From NCBI RefSeq assembly GCF_963678975.1, contig NC_089280.1:19459863-19523862 (forward strand): a stretch of DNA of 64,000 nt, written 5' to 3'. The DNA comes from Dysidea avara (lineage: Eukaryota; Porifera; Demospongiae; Dictyoceratida; Dysideidae). Position numbers and translations under genes: made by a program. The notes below the pieces were generated by a model. It worked only from the letters and a program-made list of their open reading frames with translations. It did no database searches and had not been told where the DNA came from. Of this stretch, positions 23,931 to 35,400 are shown one piece after another (position 1 is the first letter of the stretch; every line of letters starts with the position of its first letter).

Positions 23931-25160
23931 TGAATTGTTAATTTTTCTCTCTTTCTGTACACTTTACAAAGATTGTTATAAAAAGCAAGCCCTTGATTTT
24001 CTGAACTAAATTGCCATGTAATTTGGTACTCACAGACGGTGTATGAAATCGTATATATTCAAACACCAAGTTTGATTCTCTAATCCAATAACTATATACT
24101 CATATAAAAGGAGCTAATTTTCTGTCACAACTGTAGGATAAACCACTCATGGACATAAACTTAAGAGTTACAAGCAAACACCAAACGAGTGTAGAATTCT
24201 GGGGCCAAGATACATGCAGTCACCAAGAGGTAAAAAAGTACAGGAAAAAGTTGAAAAAGTTCTCCAGGGTTCGAACCAGGCAAATCCACACCTCACACGA
24301 AAACTGTAATGTTAAATGTACTCAATAACAATTTCGTAGATCTATCAGTGGAAATTCTAGGAAATTCTGAGAATTGTATTAGAAATCCTCAAAACCTATT
24401 AGAGTACATATTATAAAAATGTCCCATACAATAGCAATCATCACCTTGTCTGTACATGAGAAAAGGTTTGGATAAAACAAACCCCAACACCTGCCAATGG
24501 GACGAAATATAAAATCCAATCAAAAGCAGTTAAACTGTGAATAATAGGCTAGGGTGCTTTCAAAAGACCTGCTGGCCATGGGTTAAAAAGTTGTGAAATC
24601 AAGAATGGTGGCCAAGAAATACTGAACTGCAATGATGTTAATAGAATCAGCAATTAACATCTTGATCTTTTGTTACAGGCATTGACCAATTAAAGTGGGG
24701 GAGAGCATGGCCCATTTCTACCCTAAGTATTGACATAATATAATATAGTGGTAAAGTTGTTACAGACATGAACTATTAAAGTTCAGTACACAGAGTACAG
24801 TTCACTACAGAGTTCAACAACTTCCCTGTAGGGAAGAGCTAAGTTCAAAGGTATATGCTGCATACACTAATCAGTTAAATGGATTGTCTAAATCTTATTA
24901 TAACTCTTGATCACTATTTTGCACAAGACTTCCATCATGCAGACATAAGCAGACGAAGTATGCATATAATGCAATTATTCATACTAGAATGTAGGGATGT
25001 AGATGCATAGTGATGGTAGCAATACATAGCATCATTGACTGTATGGTTGCATACTCAATATACAGAGAGTACAAGTATAGCTAAATAGCTAATGAGATTC
25101 ATTGAAAAACTGTACTGATGTTTATAAACCTATGAACTCTAGCTAGTATACCATTAAGCT
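23931..25160. other. Intergenic with diverged repeat blocks
   Basis: No gene seen. 24100-24240 (ACTCATATAAAAGG, TTTTCTGTCA, AAGCAAACACCAA, GTAGAATT, CAGTCACCA) aligns with 37850-37975. GGGTTCGAACCAGGC near 24275 is a B-box-like motif. Confidence 0.45.
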
Positions 25161-25164
25161 AGGC

Positions 25165-25171
25165 TATAAAA
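25165..25171 (+). promoter_or_regulatory. TATA box of paralog E1
   Basis: TATAAAA, 42 bp upstream of the exon 1 ATG; same placement as in the other paralogs. Confidence 0.6.
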
Positions 25172-25212
25172 GTCAAAGTTAGACATGCACAACTGTTAAG
25201 AGTACTGTAATT

Positions 25213-26034
25213 ATGTTCACTAAGATGGTATGTCTGACAGTTGGACTTGTGGTGCTGTTTTCTTACTTGCTAATGGCAAACTCTGAGGTATATAACTACA
25301 GTAGATAACAAAGTTTGTGTGTTATATCTATATACATATTTTATACCAAATTATTGTAGCTGATAAGAACCAGTGAAACAAAGAATTTGTATCTACCTTT
25401 CTACCAACTGTACACTCCAACTGATATATGCAACAAGGCTGAGTTTACTACTAACTACAGTTCCTTTACAACAACAGCAATAACATAATATTATGTTGAA
25501 GATAACACTGGAACATATGGTGACTGACTTTTCAAATTGAGTTTATTACCTCAAGATGTGCTAAGCAGTAGAACTGACATTGTGGTTGTGGTTACCGTAG
25601 GATTGGACAATGAAATACGGAATGGAGACAGTGATCCAAAATTCTTCCTATCTGATGGAGCAAGAGGGATAGGGTTTGAACTGCAAGAAGGAATAGGAAT
25701 AAGTGGATACCGTTGTCGTGGAAATCGTTGTCATGAGTACCATTGCCGTGGATTACAAGGACTAATGGGAGAAACTTATGGCCGTTCATTGGTAAGATTT
25801 TCCAGTGCCACTGTCACTCCAACAAGCTTCCTACCAAAACAGTTTGTTATGACCATAAAGCCATCTCAACGTTGGGAATCTTGTTACACAGCATCTGATG
25901 GTGGGATGATTTCTCCAGTTAGTTTTGAGCAAAGTATCTTCCTGGACAGAGGATTGTGGTTAGAAGTTTACAGAGAGGACAATGATGAAAAGCTTTCTAT
26001 TAACTACATTTCAGTGGAGATTCATGAAAACTGA
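25213..26034 (+). pseudogene. Secreted two-exon family, paralog E1, with two in-frame stops and a Cys-rich expansion
   Basis: Exon 1 (25213-25287) encodes a 25-residue signal peptide ending MANSE. The intron is 72 bp (GTATAT donor, TTGTAG acceptor). Exon 2 (25360-26034) starts LIRTSETKNLYLPFYQLYTP, close to E. TAA at 25486-25488 and TGA at 25525-25527 interrupt the frame where E has a short Tyr-Gly loop. The reading frame downstream is otherwise intact to the final TGA. The region homologous to NRCRG is expanded to contain four cysteines (YRCRGNRC ... YHCRG), seemingly by repeated duplication of a short GT-rich unit. Probably a pseudogene. Since the stops bracket a short insertion, a splicing or assembly explanation remains possible. 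Confidence 0.78.
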
Positions 26035-26795
26035 CCAATTGTATTACAGGATTTACAGCTGCTTTGATAGGTTTGAATACACATGACACAAGACTTCGGC
26101 TGTGTGAAATTTATCCACTGTAAATTTGCACTCCTGATTTACCCACTTTAATGTAATAAGAGCTCATTATATTATACATCATACAGCATGTGCAGTGTGT
26201 CCAATAGTGTAGCAAAATAATGCAAAAGATGCAAGGACAAGATCAGATTGTGTGCTATAGCTACAATCATTTCAGTCAGTTGCAAAAGTGTGAAAGAAGA
26301 TTTTACCTATTATTGTAAAAGACGTATATAGTCTCTTCAATAGAAAAGAGAATTCTAGACCTAATAGCTATATAGGCACTGTTTAAGCCGTAGAGCATAG
26401 GCATGCCAAAGATGGGTAGTAGGACTATATTTGTCACGATCATTCTTTGCTTCTAGCAGATGGCCATGCAGTCCAGTGCTTAAAGTGAACATATGGTATG
26501 CACAAGGCCAACCTGTAGCATTTGATAGGAATGCAGTCTGGAGAGTTCACAGAAATTGTGTGAACTACTGTAGGTGGGTTTTGCTGAGACAGTCACATAA
26601 ACAAACAATTTGATTTTAATGGTGTGAATTGGACAAAGGAAAAACTAAACTTTCATGAGTCTGTGATGGCTACACTGAACTATTGATAATAGCATTAGCT
26701 TAATATACTAATCATATGGCGGAGTAATTGAATTTATTACTGAAGAGGCTGTTTTCACTTATTTATATACAAAGTTACATACTGATTACAATAGT
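26035..26795. other. Intergenic, no gene seen
   Basis: 3' flank of E1, AT-rich; the short ORF at 26431-26613 shows no domain. Confidence 0.4.
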
Positions 26796-27280
26796 TACCG
26801 TATATGACCGTGTAGAAGCCCGGGCGTTTATTTCCTATCAATCATTTTTGACCCGGCGTTTAAACGAGACCGGCGTTAATTTGGACCCGGGCGTTTATTT
26901 CTTACTAGCCACTCGATGAGAATGACAGGTGCCAGTACGAAATACGAAATCCATAGCCCATCACGTATTTGGACTCCTCTGCTGGGTGAAACATTGGAAG
27001 TCGGGTGGAAAGATGACAATGACCACGATAAATACGCTATGGCCATCACCAGAAGAGAAGGCATGGTCAAACAAGACAAGACATCATAAGACTGGTGACG
27101 AGACATCACTGTATAGTTAGCACCTGACACGAGTTTAGAACCCCTTTCAGTGCATATCATTAGCACCCCGGCGTTTAAATGAGCCCCGGCGTTTATTATG
27201 ACAGTCCCCTAGCTGTACCCGGCGTATATTTGAGCCCCTGCGTGTATTTGAGCCCGGCTTTAATACGGTCATATACGGTA
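26796..27280. mobile_element. Mariner-type MITE, TIR TACCGTATATGACCGT, intact copy
   Basis: The ends TACCGTATATGACCGT and ACGGTCATATACGGTA are exact inverted copies bounded by TA, as in Tc1/mariner-type insertions. Subterminal regions hold repeated CCCGGCGTTTAAA/CCGGGCGTTTATTT units in inverted arrangement, plausible transposase sites. The copy at 39989-46115 is the same sequence with only one difference that I noticed, but is interrupted by two insertions. This copy is therefore the empty-site reference. Confidence 0.85.
26935..27090 (+). pseudogene. Captured protein-coding fragment, HIRAN-like, inside the MITE
   Basis: In the plus frame the MITE interior reads YEIHSPSRIWTPLLGETL followed by DNDHDKYAMAI and a stop at about 27090. 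The pattern IWxPxxGExL ... DNxHDxYAxAI resembles the start of a HIRAN-like domain widespread in sponge and cnidarian predicted proteins. This is recalled, not searched. No start or signal is evident, so this looks like a host exon fragment picked up by the element. The second copy is at about 44679-44837. Confidence 0.45.
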
Positions 27281-27460
27281 TATATTTGCATTCATCAAAT
27301 TCAATTAGTAGAGATCCCCTATTGTACTAGGACCACATTCAAATCAATTTTATTTTACAGATATTTCTGTAGCAATTTAATTTCTATAGTGCTAATTGTC
27401 ACCTGTTATTTACACTATAAGCTTTTTGCACAACAAGATTTGTCTATATCAATAGCTTAA

Positions 27461-27778
27461 CGGGCGGATCCAGGGGGGTTCAAAGGGTTCCATGGAACCC
27501 CCCTTTTGAAAGAGCCTCTCTTACTCGAGATACTCTAAAAGAGCAGTCAAATCGAGATACTCTAATAGAGCAGTCACAGTAGTCTTTTGAGGAGCAGTGT
27601 AGGAAGCTATGTATACAGTTATAAGAAAATGTAGTTTCATGGTGAGGACATCTATGGTGAGGGGCAACTATTGTCAGCAGATGATGACCTCTTTTTTTTG
27701 GTCTTCAACTCACAGGTAGGGGTGAAGTTGCAATTCCAAAGTGGAACACCCCTTTTTAAAAGTCTGGATCCGCCCCTG
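27461..27778. mobile_element. CGGATCC-type MITE related to the CAGTGGCGGATC group
   Basis: Ends CGGGCGGATCCAGG and CTGGATCCGCCCCTG. CTTAA flanks both sides (27456-27460, 27779-27783). Two CTCTAAWAGAG motifs occur at about 27525-27577. The interior (AGGAGCAGTGTAG, then a T-rich stretch with GGTCTTCA) is shared with the element at 45258-45629. Confidence 0.8.
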
Positions 27779-27783
27779 CTTAA

Positions 27784-28790
27784 GTTGTATAGCAGTACTG
27801 TTGAGTCATACAAACAGTTCACAGTTTATAAAAAAATTAGTGACAGTGAAAGGTTAAAGACCAGGGGTCAAGTTTGTATTATAATTAAGATGAGGTCACA
27901 GTTCATAGGTGGTGGTCAGCACAAGATTTAATTCTAAATAATTATTTGCTGCCCACTACTTGCATATATAGTAATTTGCTATGTCACCAAAATCAATCAA
28001 CCTATATTGTATGTGCGAAAATTGAAAAGTAACATGTATATAATATACTTGTGACATTGTAGTCCTGCATAACTTGTGAACCCATCAAAGTATTATAGAA
28101 CATTTGAATGATTTGCAGATTACAAATTACAGATGTATAACATCTCCATAAACTATATGGATTGCAAAATAGCATAAATACAACTGTGATGTGCCACTTT
28201 GTCATCAGTGGGGCCTGCCTGAATAGACACCCAAAAATGTGAACACTTGCATAATCAAAATATTAAATTTTAGTAATAGGTACGTATTCAGGAAAATCGT
28301 TGATCAATTAGTCATGAGATGTTCATAATATGCATATAATAATATAACAGAAATAGTGATGCATTTTAAAAATGTTTTAAGGTTTGACTTGCACTTTATT
28401 TTAAGAGTATGCATGTAGTTAAACTTCTTATGTTAAGGACTCAATGCTGGGTATAAAAGTTTCTCTGTACAATATATGCAACATGAGTATAAGTTTTCCT
28501 AATCAGTCATACAGTAAATATACATGTAACTCCTACATGCAATTGTAGTAGTAAACAGGCTTAATTTGTAACGAAATATACACATGCACTTACATACATT
28601 ATAGTGACGTTAAAATATCAGCATGCGCAGCTGAAGAGACCACAGAAGGTACTAGATAAAAATTATGTTTACAATAATTAACCACTACACACAGCAGTTT
28701 ACTGTGGTTAGAGGGTTACTAGATCATAGTACCATGAACTCTACTGAGTACACCTTGTGCGATTTTTAGTCAATTTCTTGCAGTATAAAA
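27784..28790. other. Intergenic, no gene seen
   Basis: AT-rich upstream flank of paralog E, with a block near 28229 shared with 22687. Confidence 0.4.
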
Positions 28791-28793
28791 GCA

Positions 28794-28800
28794 AACTTCT
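28794..28800 (+). promoter_or_regulatory. TATA box of paralog E
   Basis: TATAAAA, 63 bp before the exon 1 ATG. The TCTCACT/GCATCATCA blocks of A-C are not evident here. Confidence 0.55.
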
Positions 28801-28862
28801 TATAGTTACTGTTCAATCAACTATAGTTCCTAGCTACATACTTCAGTGTTTGGATTATCAGG

Positions 28863-29597
28863 ATGCTACAACAAGCTGCTGCTGTGCTCTTGCTGTGTTT
28901 TCTCTTGCAGGCCAATTCTGAGGTACGTCTGTAAGCACAAAATGTATGCACATTATCTATCTACCTCTTGTTTCAGCTGATCAGGACCAGTGATACAAAG
29001 AGTCTGTACATGCCTTTCTACCAACTGTACACTCCAACTGATATACGTTTCAAAGCTGAATTCACTGCTACTTACGACTCATTTACAACAACAGCAATAA
29101 CATATGGTACTGGTGGCACCTCTAGGGGTCGACTCTTTAAGTTAAATCTGCTACCTCCTGATCTACTAAGTTCCAGGGCAGACATTGTTGTTGTGGTTAC
29201 TGTGGGGATTGATAACACAATCCGGAGTGGAGATAGTGATCCTAAATTCTTTTTATCTGATGGTACAAATGGAATTGGGTTTGAAATGCGAGAGGAGTCA
29301 AGTGCAAATCGCTGTCGTGGAATACAGGCAATCATGGGTGATACTCATACTTCATACACAACAATAACCGGTGCTGATCATGAGTCAAGCTTCTTACCAG
29401 AACAGTTTGTCATGACCATGAAACCATCTCAACGTTGGGGATCATGCTATAATGCCATTGACAGTGGAGTGATTTCGCCTGTCAGTTACACTCGAAGTAT
29501 CTCGCTTAACAAAGGCCTGTACCTGGAAGTATATAGAGAGGACACAAGTGAAAAGTATGTTTTCAACTATATCATGGTGGAGATCCATGAGAACTGA
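28863..29597 (+). CDS. Secreted two-exon family, paralog E
   Basis: Exon 1 (28863-28922) encodes MLQQAAAVLLLCFLLQANSE, a strong signal peptide. The intron is 54 bp (GTACGT donor, TTTCAG acceptor, phase 0). Exon 2 (28977-29597) is 621 bp; the preprotein is 226 residues. The start LIRTSDTKSLYMPFYQLYTP pairs it with E1, forming a subgroup distinct from A-D. Both cysteines (NRCRG, GSCYN) and the VEIHEN end are present. It has VVVVTVGIDNTIRSGDSDPKF, so the acidic GDSDP block is kept. No transmembrane segment after the signal peptide. Function unknown; an extracellular beta-sandwich protein is likely. Confidence 0.88.
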
Positions 29598-30016
29598 TAA
29601 CATTCCCCACTGGTGACTACTGTACCTACACATATTATAGGACGTGCAGATTTTGTGTATAATTTGTAGGTGCATTGATTAACATTAATATACTTTTTCA
29701 ATTTAAGCATGGTAACTTTGATAACGTAAAACTATATAGGTAAGCTTGTATACATCTTAATATTGCCAGCATGTACACTATGCAATGGTGGAAGAAGGGT
29801 ATAGAGAGCACTGAGGCCACAACTTTGTGTAGTATAGCTACTTGTGGCAATTTTGTATTTCTTGGCTACATGTAGTCCACCTAAAAGAAGTCTTAAAGCT
29901 GAGGCACAATGCAGTAAATTTTAATGGATTGTTAAATGGTATTGTTGTTCTGCATGCCATTTGGGGCTGATCATGATTTACAGTGATAGAACAGAAACAT
30001 TTATATACACAACAAG
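29598..30016. other. Intergenic, no gene seen
   Basis: 3' flank of paralog E up to the split MITE. Confidence 0.4.
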
Positions 30017-30712
30017 CAGTGTTGAGGCAATTACTTTTAAAAAGTAACCCATTACATATTACTTGCAACTGAACTATATAGTTACAGTTATTACCCATAA
30101 AATAAAGTAGCTAACTTACGTCCACAGCCTTAAGCTGTCACATGTGCAACTACCACCTTATCACTGACTTGACATGATTGTGTTGTGGTTATAGCTAATT
30201 GTAAGAAGCTGATGAATAAGCTTCATTTATTAATTCGACTCGTGGCTCGCTTCGCCGGTTAGCTGACTTCATTGTGGCTAGGGCCATACCTATTTGAAAA
30301 ATTGTTGCTCGGATTTTTTAAGGAAAAGTTAGGGTCGGTAGGTCGGGAAAAAAAAAAAAAAACCATCATATTTTTAAAAAACCATTCCAAACGTGTCATT
30401 CCATTGTTGACAACGAATTATACGAGGGTACACAACAACAGCTCCTTTCTTCGCAATAACAGATAACCACGTATTAGCCGCCATTTCGGCTACAAGTCCA
30501 CCAACATAACAATCACGTGAGGTTTTGTTTTTTTGGTCTTTTATAAATAGAGGGTCTGTCGGGTCCGAGCAACAACTTTTCAAATAGGTATGGCCTAGGC
30601 GTTACTCAGTGGATTACTAACGAGATTAGTAACTTTACTTTAAAATAATAATAATAAAAAAATATTAGACTCGTTATAGGAACTATTAGTTAGGTAACGC
30701 GTTACATTTGTA
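30017..30712. mobile_element. Left part of a split CAGTGTTG hAT-like MITE
   Basis: It matches the left four fifths of the intact element at 56008-56526: CAGTGTTG end, ATTACTTGCAACTGAACTAT, TCCACAGCCTTAAGCTGTCAC, TAAGCTTCATT, TAACGCGTTACATTTGTA. Collinearity stops at about 30712 and resumes at 37289. It contains another insertion at 30281-30594. Confidence 0.75.
30281..30594. mobile_element. MITE with GGCCATACCTATTTGAAAA inverted ends
   Basis: About 32 bp of TIR (GGCCATACCTATTTGAAAA, TTGTTGCTCGGA) differ at a single visible position. Comparison with 56008-56526 shows the host sequence GGCTAGGCG split, with CTA on both sides. A 3-bp duplication would suit a PIF/Harbinger-type element. A-rich stretch in the middle; non-coding. 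Confidence 0.75.
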
Positions 30713-30715
30713 TAA

Positions 30716-31868
30716 GGGTTTCGTCCTGGGCACTCTACACAGGATGTTTTGTTATGTGTTACTGATTCATGGCTCAAGGCAATAGATGATGGAAAGTATG
30801 TTGGTGCAGTGTTTCTTGATTTAGCTAAAGCTTTTGACTGTGTTGACCATGAGATATTGCTTAAGAAGTTGACATGCTATGGTGTTAGGGGAGATGCTCT
30901 CAAGTGGATGCAAAGTTTTTTGTATTGCAGATTTCAGAGGGTTTCCCTGCATGGTACTTTGTCAGCTAAGGGTGAGGTTAAAGTTGGTGTGCCTCAAGGC
31001 TCTATTCTTGGCCCGTTGCTATTTTCCATTTATGTTAATGATCTTCCAACTGCCATTACTGATGTTGATGTCAATTTATATGCTGATGATACAGAGCTGC
31101 ATTATTGTCATAGTGACTTCAGACAATTGGAGTGCATTCTACAGCGTGCTGTTACACAACTTTTTATATGGTTGGTTGCCAACAAGTTGAAACTGAGTGT
31201 TCCAAAGTCCTTGTCTATGCTCATTGGGACCCGACAGCGTATTTCTGGGAAAACCCTACACCTATCACTTGACAGTTTACCACTACAACAGGTTTCTACT
31301 GTGCGATATTTAGGAGTTTACATTGACCAACATTTAACTTGGCACCAACATGCATGTGGAGTATGTTTTACGGAGGGTTCGTGGCAAATTATATTCAATT
31401 AATCGCCTTAAGCCACTCACTCCTACTGTGATGAAATTATTATATCAGGCCCATGTTTTACCTATAATTGACTATTGTGATGTTGTATGGGTACCTACTA
31501 ATGTTGGCCATCTTAAGAGACTGGAAAGACTTCATTCACGGTTTTCATCATATGATGACTCTGCCAGATCTTCTGCATTTAATCTTACTTTAGTTGAACG
31601 TCGCAGATTTCATACTGCTATACAAGTATACAAGATCTTAAAAAGGCTATCACCCTCCTACTTACTTTCCACATTCAGGTCTGCTTTATCCGTCACAGGT
31701 CATGCAGGGCGCAATGTCCATCGTTTGTATGTACCTGCTGTGCGATTAAACTATGGCAAACGAAGTCTATATTATCGTGGCACAACTATATGGAACAGCC
31801 TGCCTACCTCAATCACCGAGATGAACTCATTAAATAGCTTTAAGCTAGCTTATTTAAGTCATATTTAG
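30716..31868 (+). pseudogene. Truncated LINE reverse transcriptase fragment
   Basis: It starts abruptly in the RT fingers/palm region (GFRPGHSTQDVLL), then FLDLAKAFDCVDHE, VPQGSILGPLLF and the catalytic LYADDTEL, and then RYLGVYIDQHLTW. A frameshift near 31340-31360 (a small duplication around CATGCATG) moves the continuing thumb/C-terminal part (RVRGKLYSINRLKPL ... YYRGTTIWNSLP) to another frame, ending with TAG at 31866-31868. Endonuclease and ORF1 are absent. It is a dead 5'-truncated non-LTR copy, of a lineage different from the LINE at 40037 (only the general RT motifs are shared). Confidence 0.88.
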
Positions 31869-31882
31869 TTAATTGTGTGTAT

Positions 31883-32209
31883 ATATCTAATCAAAAACAG
31901 CCAAGCTGTAAAAAAAATGGGGCCCCCAAAAAGGCCATGGTGAAAAAAGATGTGAAATCCAAGGTGGCGGCCAAGAAATGGCTGTGATGGTAGGTTAATG
32001 GTTACATTTTAATAACGACAATTCAGGTGAATTTGGTGCCAAGACCAAGTGGCACAAAATTCACTTGAATTGTCGTTATTAAAATATAACCATTAACCTA
32101 CCATCACAGCCATTTCTTGGCCGCCACCTTGGATTTCACATCTTTTTTTACCATGGCCTTTTTGGGGGCCGCACCTTTTTTTACAGCTTGGCTGTTTTTG
32201 ATTAGATAT
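31883..32209. repeat. Long hairpin: 327-bp near-perfect palindrome
   Basis: The left arm from ATATCTAATCAAAAACAGCC to TGCCA near 32044 is mirrored by the right arm from TGGCA near 32052 to GGCTGTTTTTGATTAGATAT, with a loop of about 8 nt. Arms are about 155 bp with few mismatches. It could be a foldback MITE or a reverse-transcription/repair product. The ends lie directly after the RT fragment. The minus/plus ORFs inside are by-products. Confidence 0.85.
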
Positions 32210-32429
32210 CACTTCTTTTTGTATTTATATACTGCAAAGCCGACCTATGGCTGGCTTTGGGGCTTTTTTAACCCATGTGTTTTTTTCTTTACCACAGGAA
32301 GAAGAAACGAACTTAAAGAAGATTTGTAATACTTCAATTATTTTTGATTTTATTAGTAATTATACAAATTATATACATATATTTATTACATGCCCATTAT
32401 TCCCCACAGGATATTTTTTGCAGCTGGTC

Positions 32430-35400
32430 TCTCTACTGGGTGACTTGAAATGTAGCTGAACTATATACAGGATGGTTTCTTTGTAGCTGAACTCTCTACA
32501 AGGTGACCCCTTCTAGCTGGTCTCTCTACAGGGTGATTTGTTTGCAGCTAAACTCTCTACATGGTGGTTTCTTTGTAGCTGAACTCTCTACATGATGGTT
32601 TCTTTGTAGCTGAACTCTCTATAAGGTGACTTCGTCTAGCTGAACTCTCTACAGGGTGATTTGTTTGCAGCTGAACTCTCTACATGATGGTTTCTTTGTA
32701 GCTGAACTCTCTACAAGGTGACTTCGTCCAGCTGATCTCTCTACGGGGTGATTTGTTTCTAGCTGAACTCTCTACAAGTGATTTGTTTCTAGCTGAACTC
32801 TCTACAGGTGATTTGTTTGCAGCTAAACTCTCTACATGGTGGTTTCTTTGTAGCTAAACTCCCTACATGATGGTTTCTTTGTAGCTGAACTCTCTACAAG
32901 GTAACTTCTTCTCTACAGGGTGATTTGTTGTAGTTGAATTCTCTACAAGGTGGTTTGTTTGAGGCTGAACTCTCTACATGGTGGTTTCTTTGTAGCTGAA
33001 CTCTCTACAGAGTGATTTGTTTGCAGCTGAACTCTCTACATGATGGTTTCTTTGTAACTGAACACTCTACAAGGTGACTTCTTCTAGCTGATCTTTCTAC
33101 AGGGTGAATTGTTTGTAGCTGAACTATCTACAAGGTAACTTCTTCTAGCTGATCTCTCTACAGGGTGATTTGTTTGTAACTGAACTCTCTACATGATGGT
33201 TTCTTTGTAGCTGAACTCTCTACAAGGTGACTTCTTCTAGCTGATCCCTCTACAGGGGGATTTATTTGTAGCTGAACTCTCTACAAGTGATTTATTTGCA
33301 GCCGAACTCTTTATGTGGTGGTTTCTTTGTAGCTGAACTCTCTACAAGGTGACCTCTTCTAGCTGATCTCTCTACAGGGTGATTTGTTTCTAGCTGAACT
33401 CTCTACGGGTGATTTTTTGCAGCTAAACACTCTACATGGTGGTTTCTTTGTAGCTGAACTCTGTACATGATGGTTTCTTTGTAGCTGAACTCTTTACAAG
33501 GTGACTTCTTCTAGCTGATCTTTCTACCGGGTGATTTGTTTGCAGCTGAACTCTCTACATGGTGGTTTCTTTGTCGCTGAACTCTCTACAAGGTGAATTC
33601 TTTTACTTGATCTCTCTACAGGGTAATTTGTTTGTAACTGAACTCTGTACAAGGTGCGTTTTTGTGGGTGATCTCACTGCAGGTTGATTTGTTTGTAGCT
33701 GAACTCACTAAATGGTGATTTGCTTGTAGCTGAACTCCTTGCATTGTGTCTAGTTTCTAGCTGATCTCTCTACAGGGTGATGTGTTTGTAGCTGATCTCT
33801 CTACAAGTTGATTTGTGTGTAGCTGATCTTTCTGCAGGTTGATTAATTTGTAGCCGATCTCTCTACAGTGTAATTTGTTTGTAGCTGAACTGTCTGTAAG
33901 GTGATTTGTTTGTAGTTGATCTCTCTGCAGGTTGATTTGTTTTAGCTGAACTCTCTACAGGGTGATTTACTTGTAGCTGAACTCCTTGAATTGTGTCTAG
34001 TTTCTAGCTGATCTCTCTACAGGGTGATGTGTTTGTAGCTGATCTCTCTACAAGTTGATTTGTGTGTAGCTGATCTTTCTACAGGTTGATTTGTTTGTAG
34101 CCGATCTCTCTACAGGGTAATTTGTTTGTAGCTGAACTCTGTACAAGGTGCTTTTTTGTAGGTGATCTCACTGCAGATTGATTTGTTTGTAGCTGAACTC
34201 ACTAAAGGGTGATTTGCCTGTAGCTGAACTCCTTACATTGTGTCTAGTTTCTAGCTGATGTCTCTACGGGGTGATTTTTTTATAGCTGATCTCTCTACAA
34301 GTTGATTTGTGTGTAGCTGATCTCTCTGCAGATTGATTTGCTTGTAGCCGATCTCTCTACAGGGTAATTTGTTTGTATCTGAACTGTCTATAAGGTGATT
34401 TGTTTGTAGCTGATCTCTCTGCAGGTTGATTTGTTTCTAGATGATCTCTCTACAGGTTGATTTTTTTATAGCTGATCTCTCTACAAGTTGATTTGTGTGT
34501 AGCTGATCTCTCTGCAGATTGATTTGCTTGTAGCCGATCTCTCTACAGGGTAATTTGTTTGTATCTGAACTGTCTATAAGGTGATTTGTTTGTAGCTGAT
34601 CTCTCTGCAGGTTGATTTGTTTCTAGATGATCTCTCTACAGGTTGATTTGCTTGTTGCTGATCGCTCTAAAGGATGATTTGTTTGTAGCTGAACTCTCTG
34701 CAAAGTGTTTTGTTTGTAGTTGATCTCTCTACAACATGATTTTTTGTAGCTGACCTCTCTTCAGGTTGATTTGTTTCTAGATGATCGCTCTACAGGTTGG
34801 TTTGTTTGTAGCTGAACTCTCTACAGGGTGATTGCTTGTAGCTGAACTCCTTACATTGTGTCTAGTTTCTAGCTGATGTCTCTATGGGGTGATTTTTTAT
34901 AGCTGATCTCTCTACAAGTTGAATTGTGTGTAGCTGATCTCTCTGCAGGTTGATTTGTTTGTAGCCGATCTCTCTACAGGGTAATTTGTTTGTAGCTGAA
35001 CTGTCTATAAGGTGATTTGTTTGTAGCTGATCTCTCTACAGGTTGATTTGTTTTAGCTGAACTCTCTACAGGGTGATTGATTGTAGCTGAACTCCCTACA
35101 TTATGTCTAGTTTCTAGCTGATGTCTCTACGGGGTGATTTTTTATAGCTGATCTCTCTACAAGTTGATTTGTGTGTAGCTGATCTCTCTGCAGGTTGATT
35201 TGTTTGTAGCCGATCTCTCTACAGGGTAATTTGTTTGTAGCTGAACTGTCTATAAGGTGATTTGTTTGTAGCTGATCTCTCTGCAGGTTGATTTGTTTTA
35301 GCTGAACTCTCTACAGGGTGATTGCTTGTAGCTGAACTCCTTACATTGTGTCTAGATTCTAGTTGATGTCTCTACAGTGTGATTTTTTGTAGCTGAACTC

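Noticed and set aside
26876-27166. Minus-strand ORF repeated at 44624-44911
   Set aside because: Repeated because of the MITE; the plus frame carries the domain-like sequence instead.
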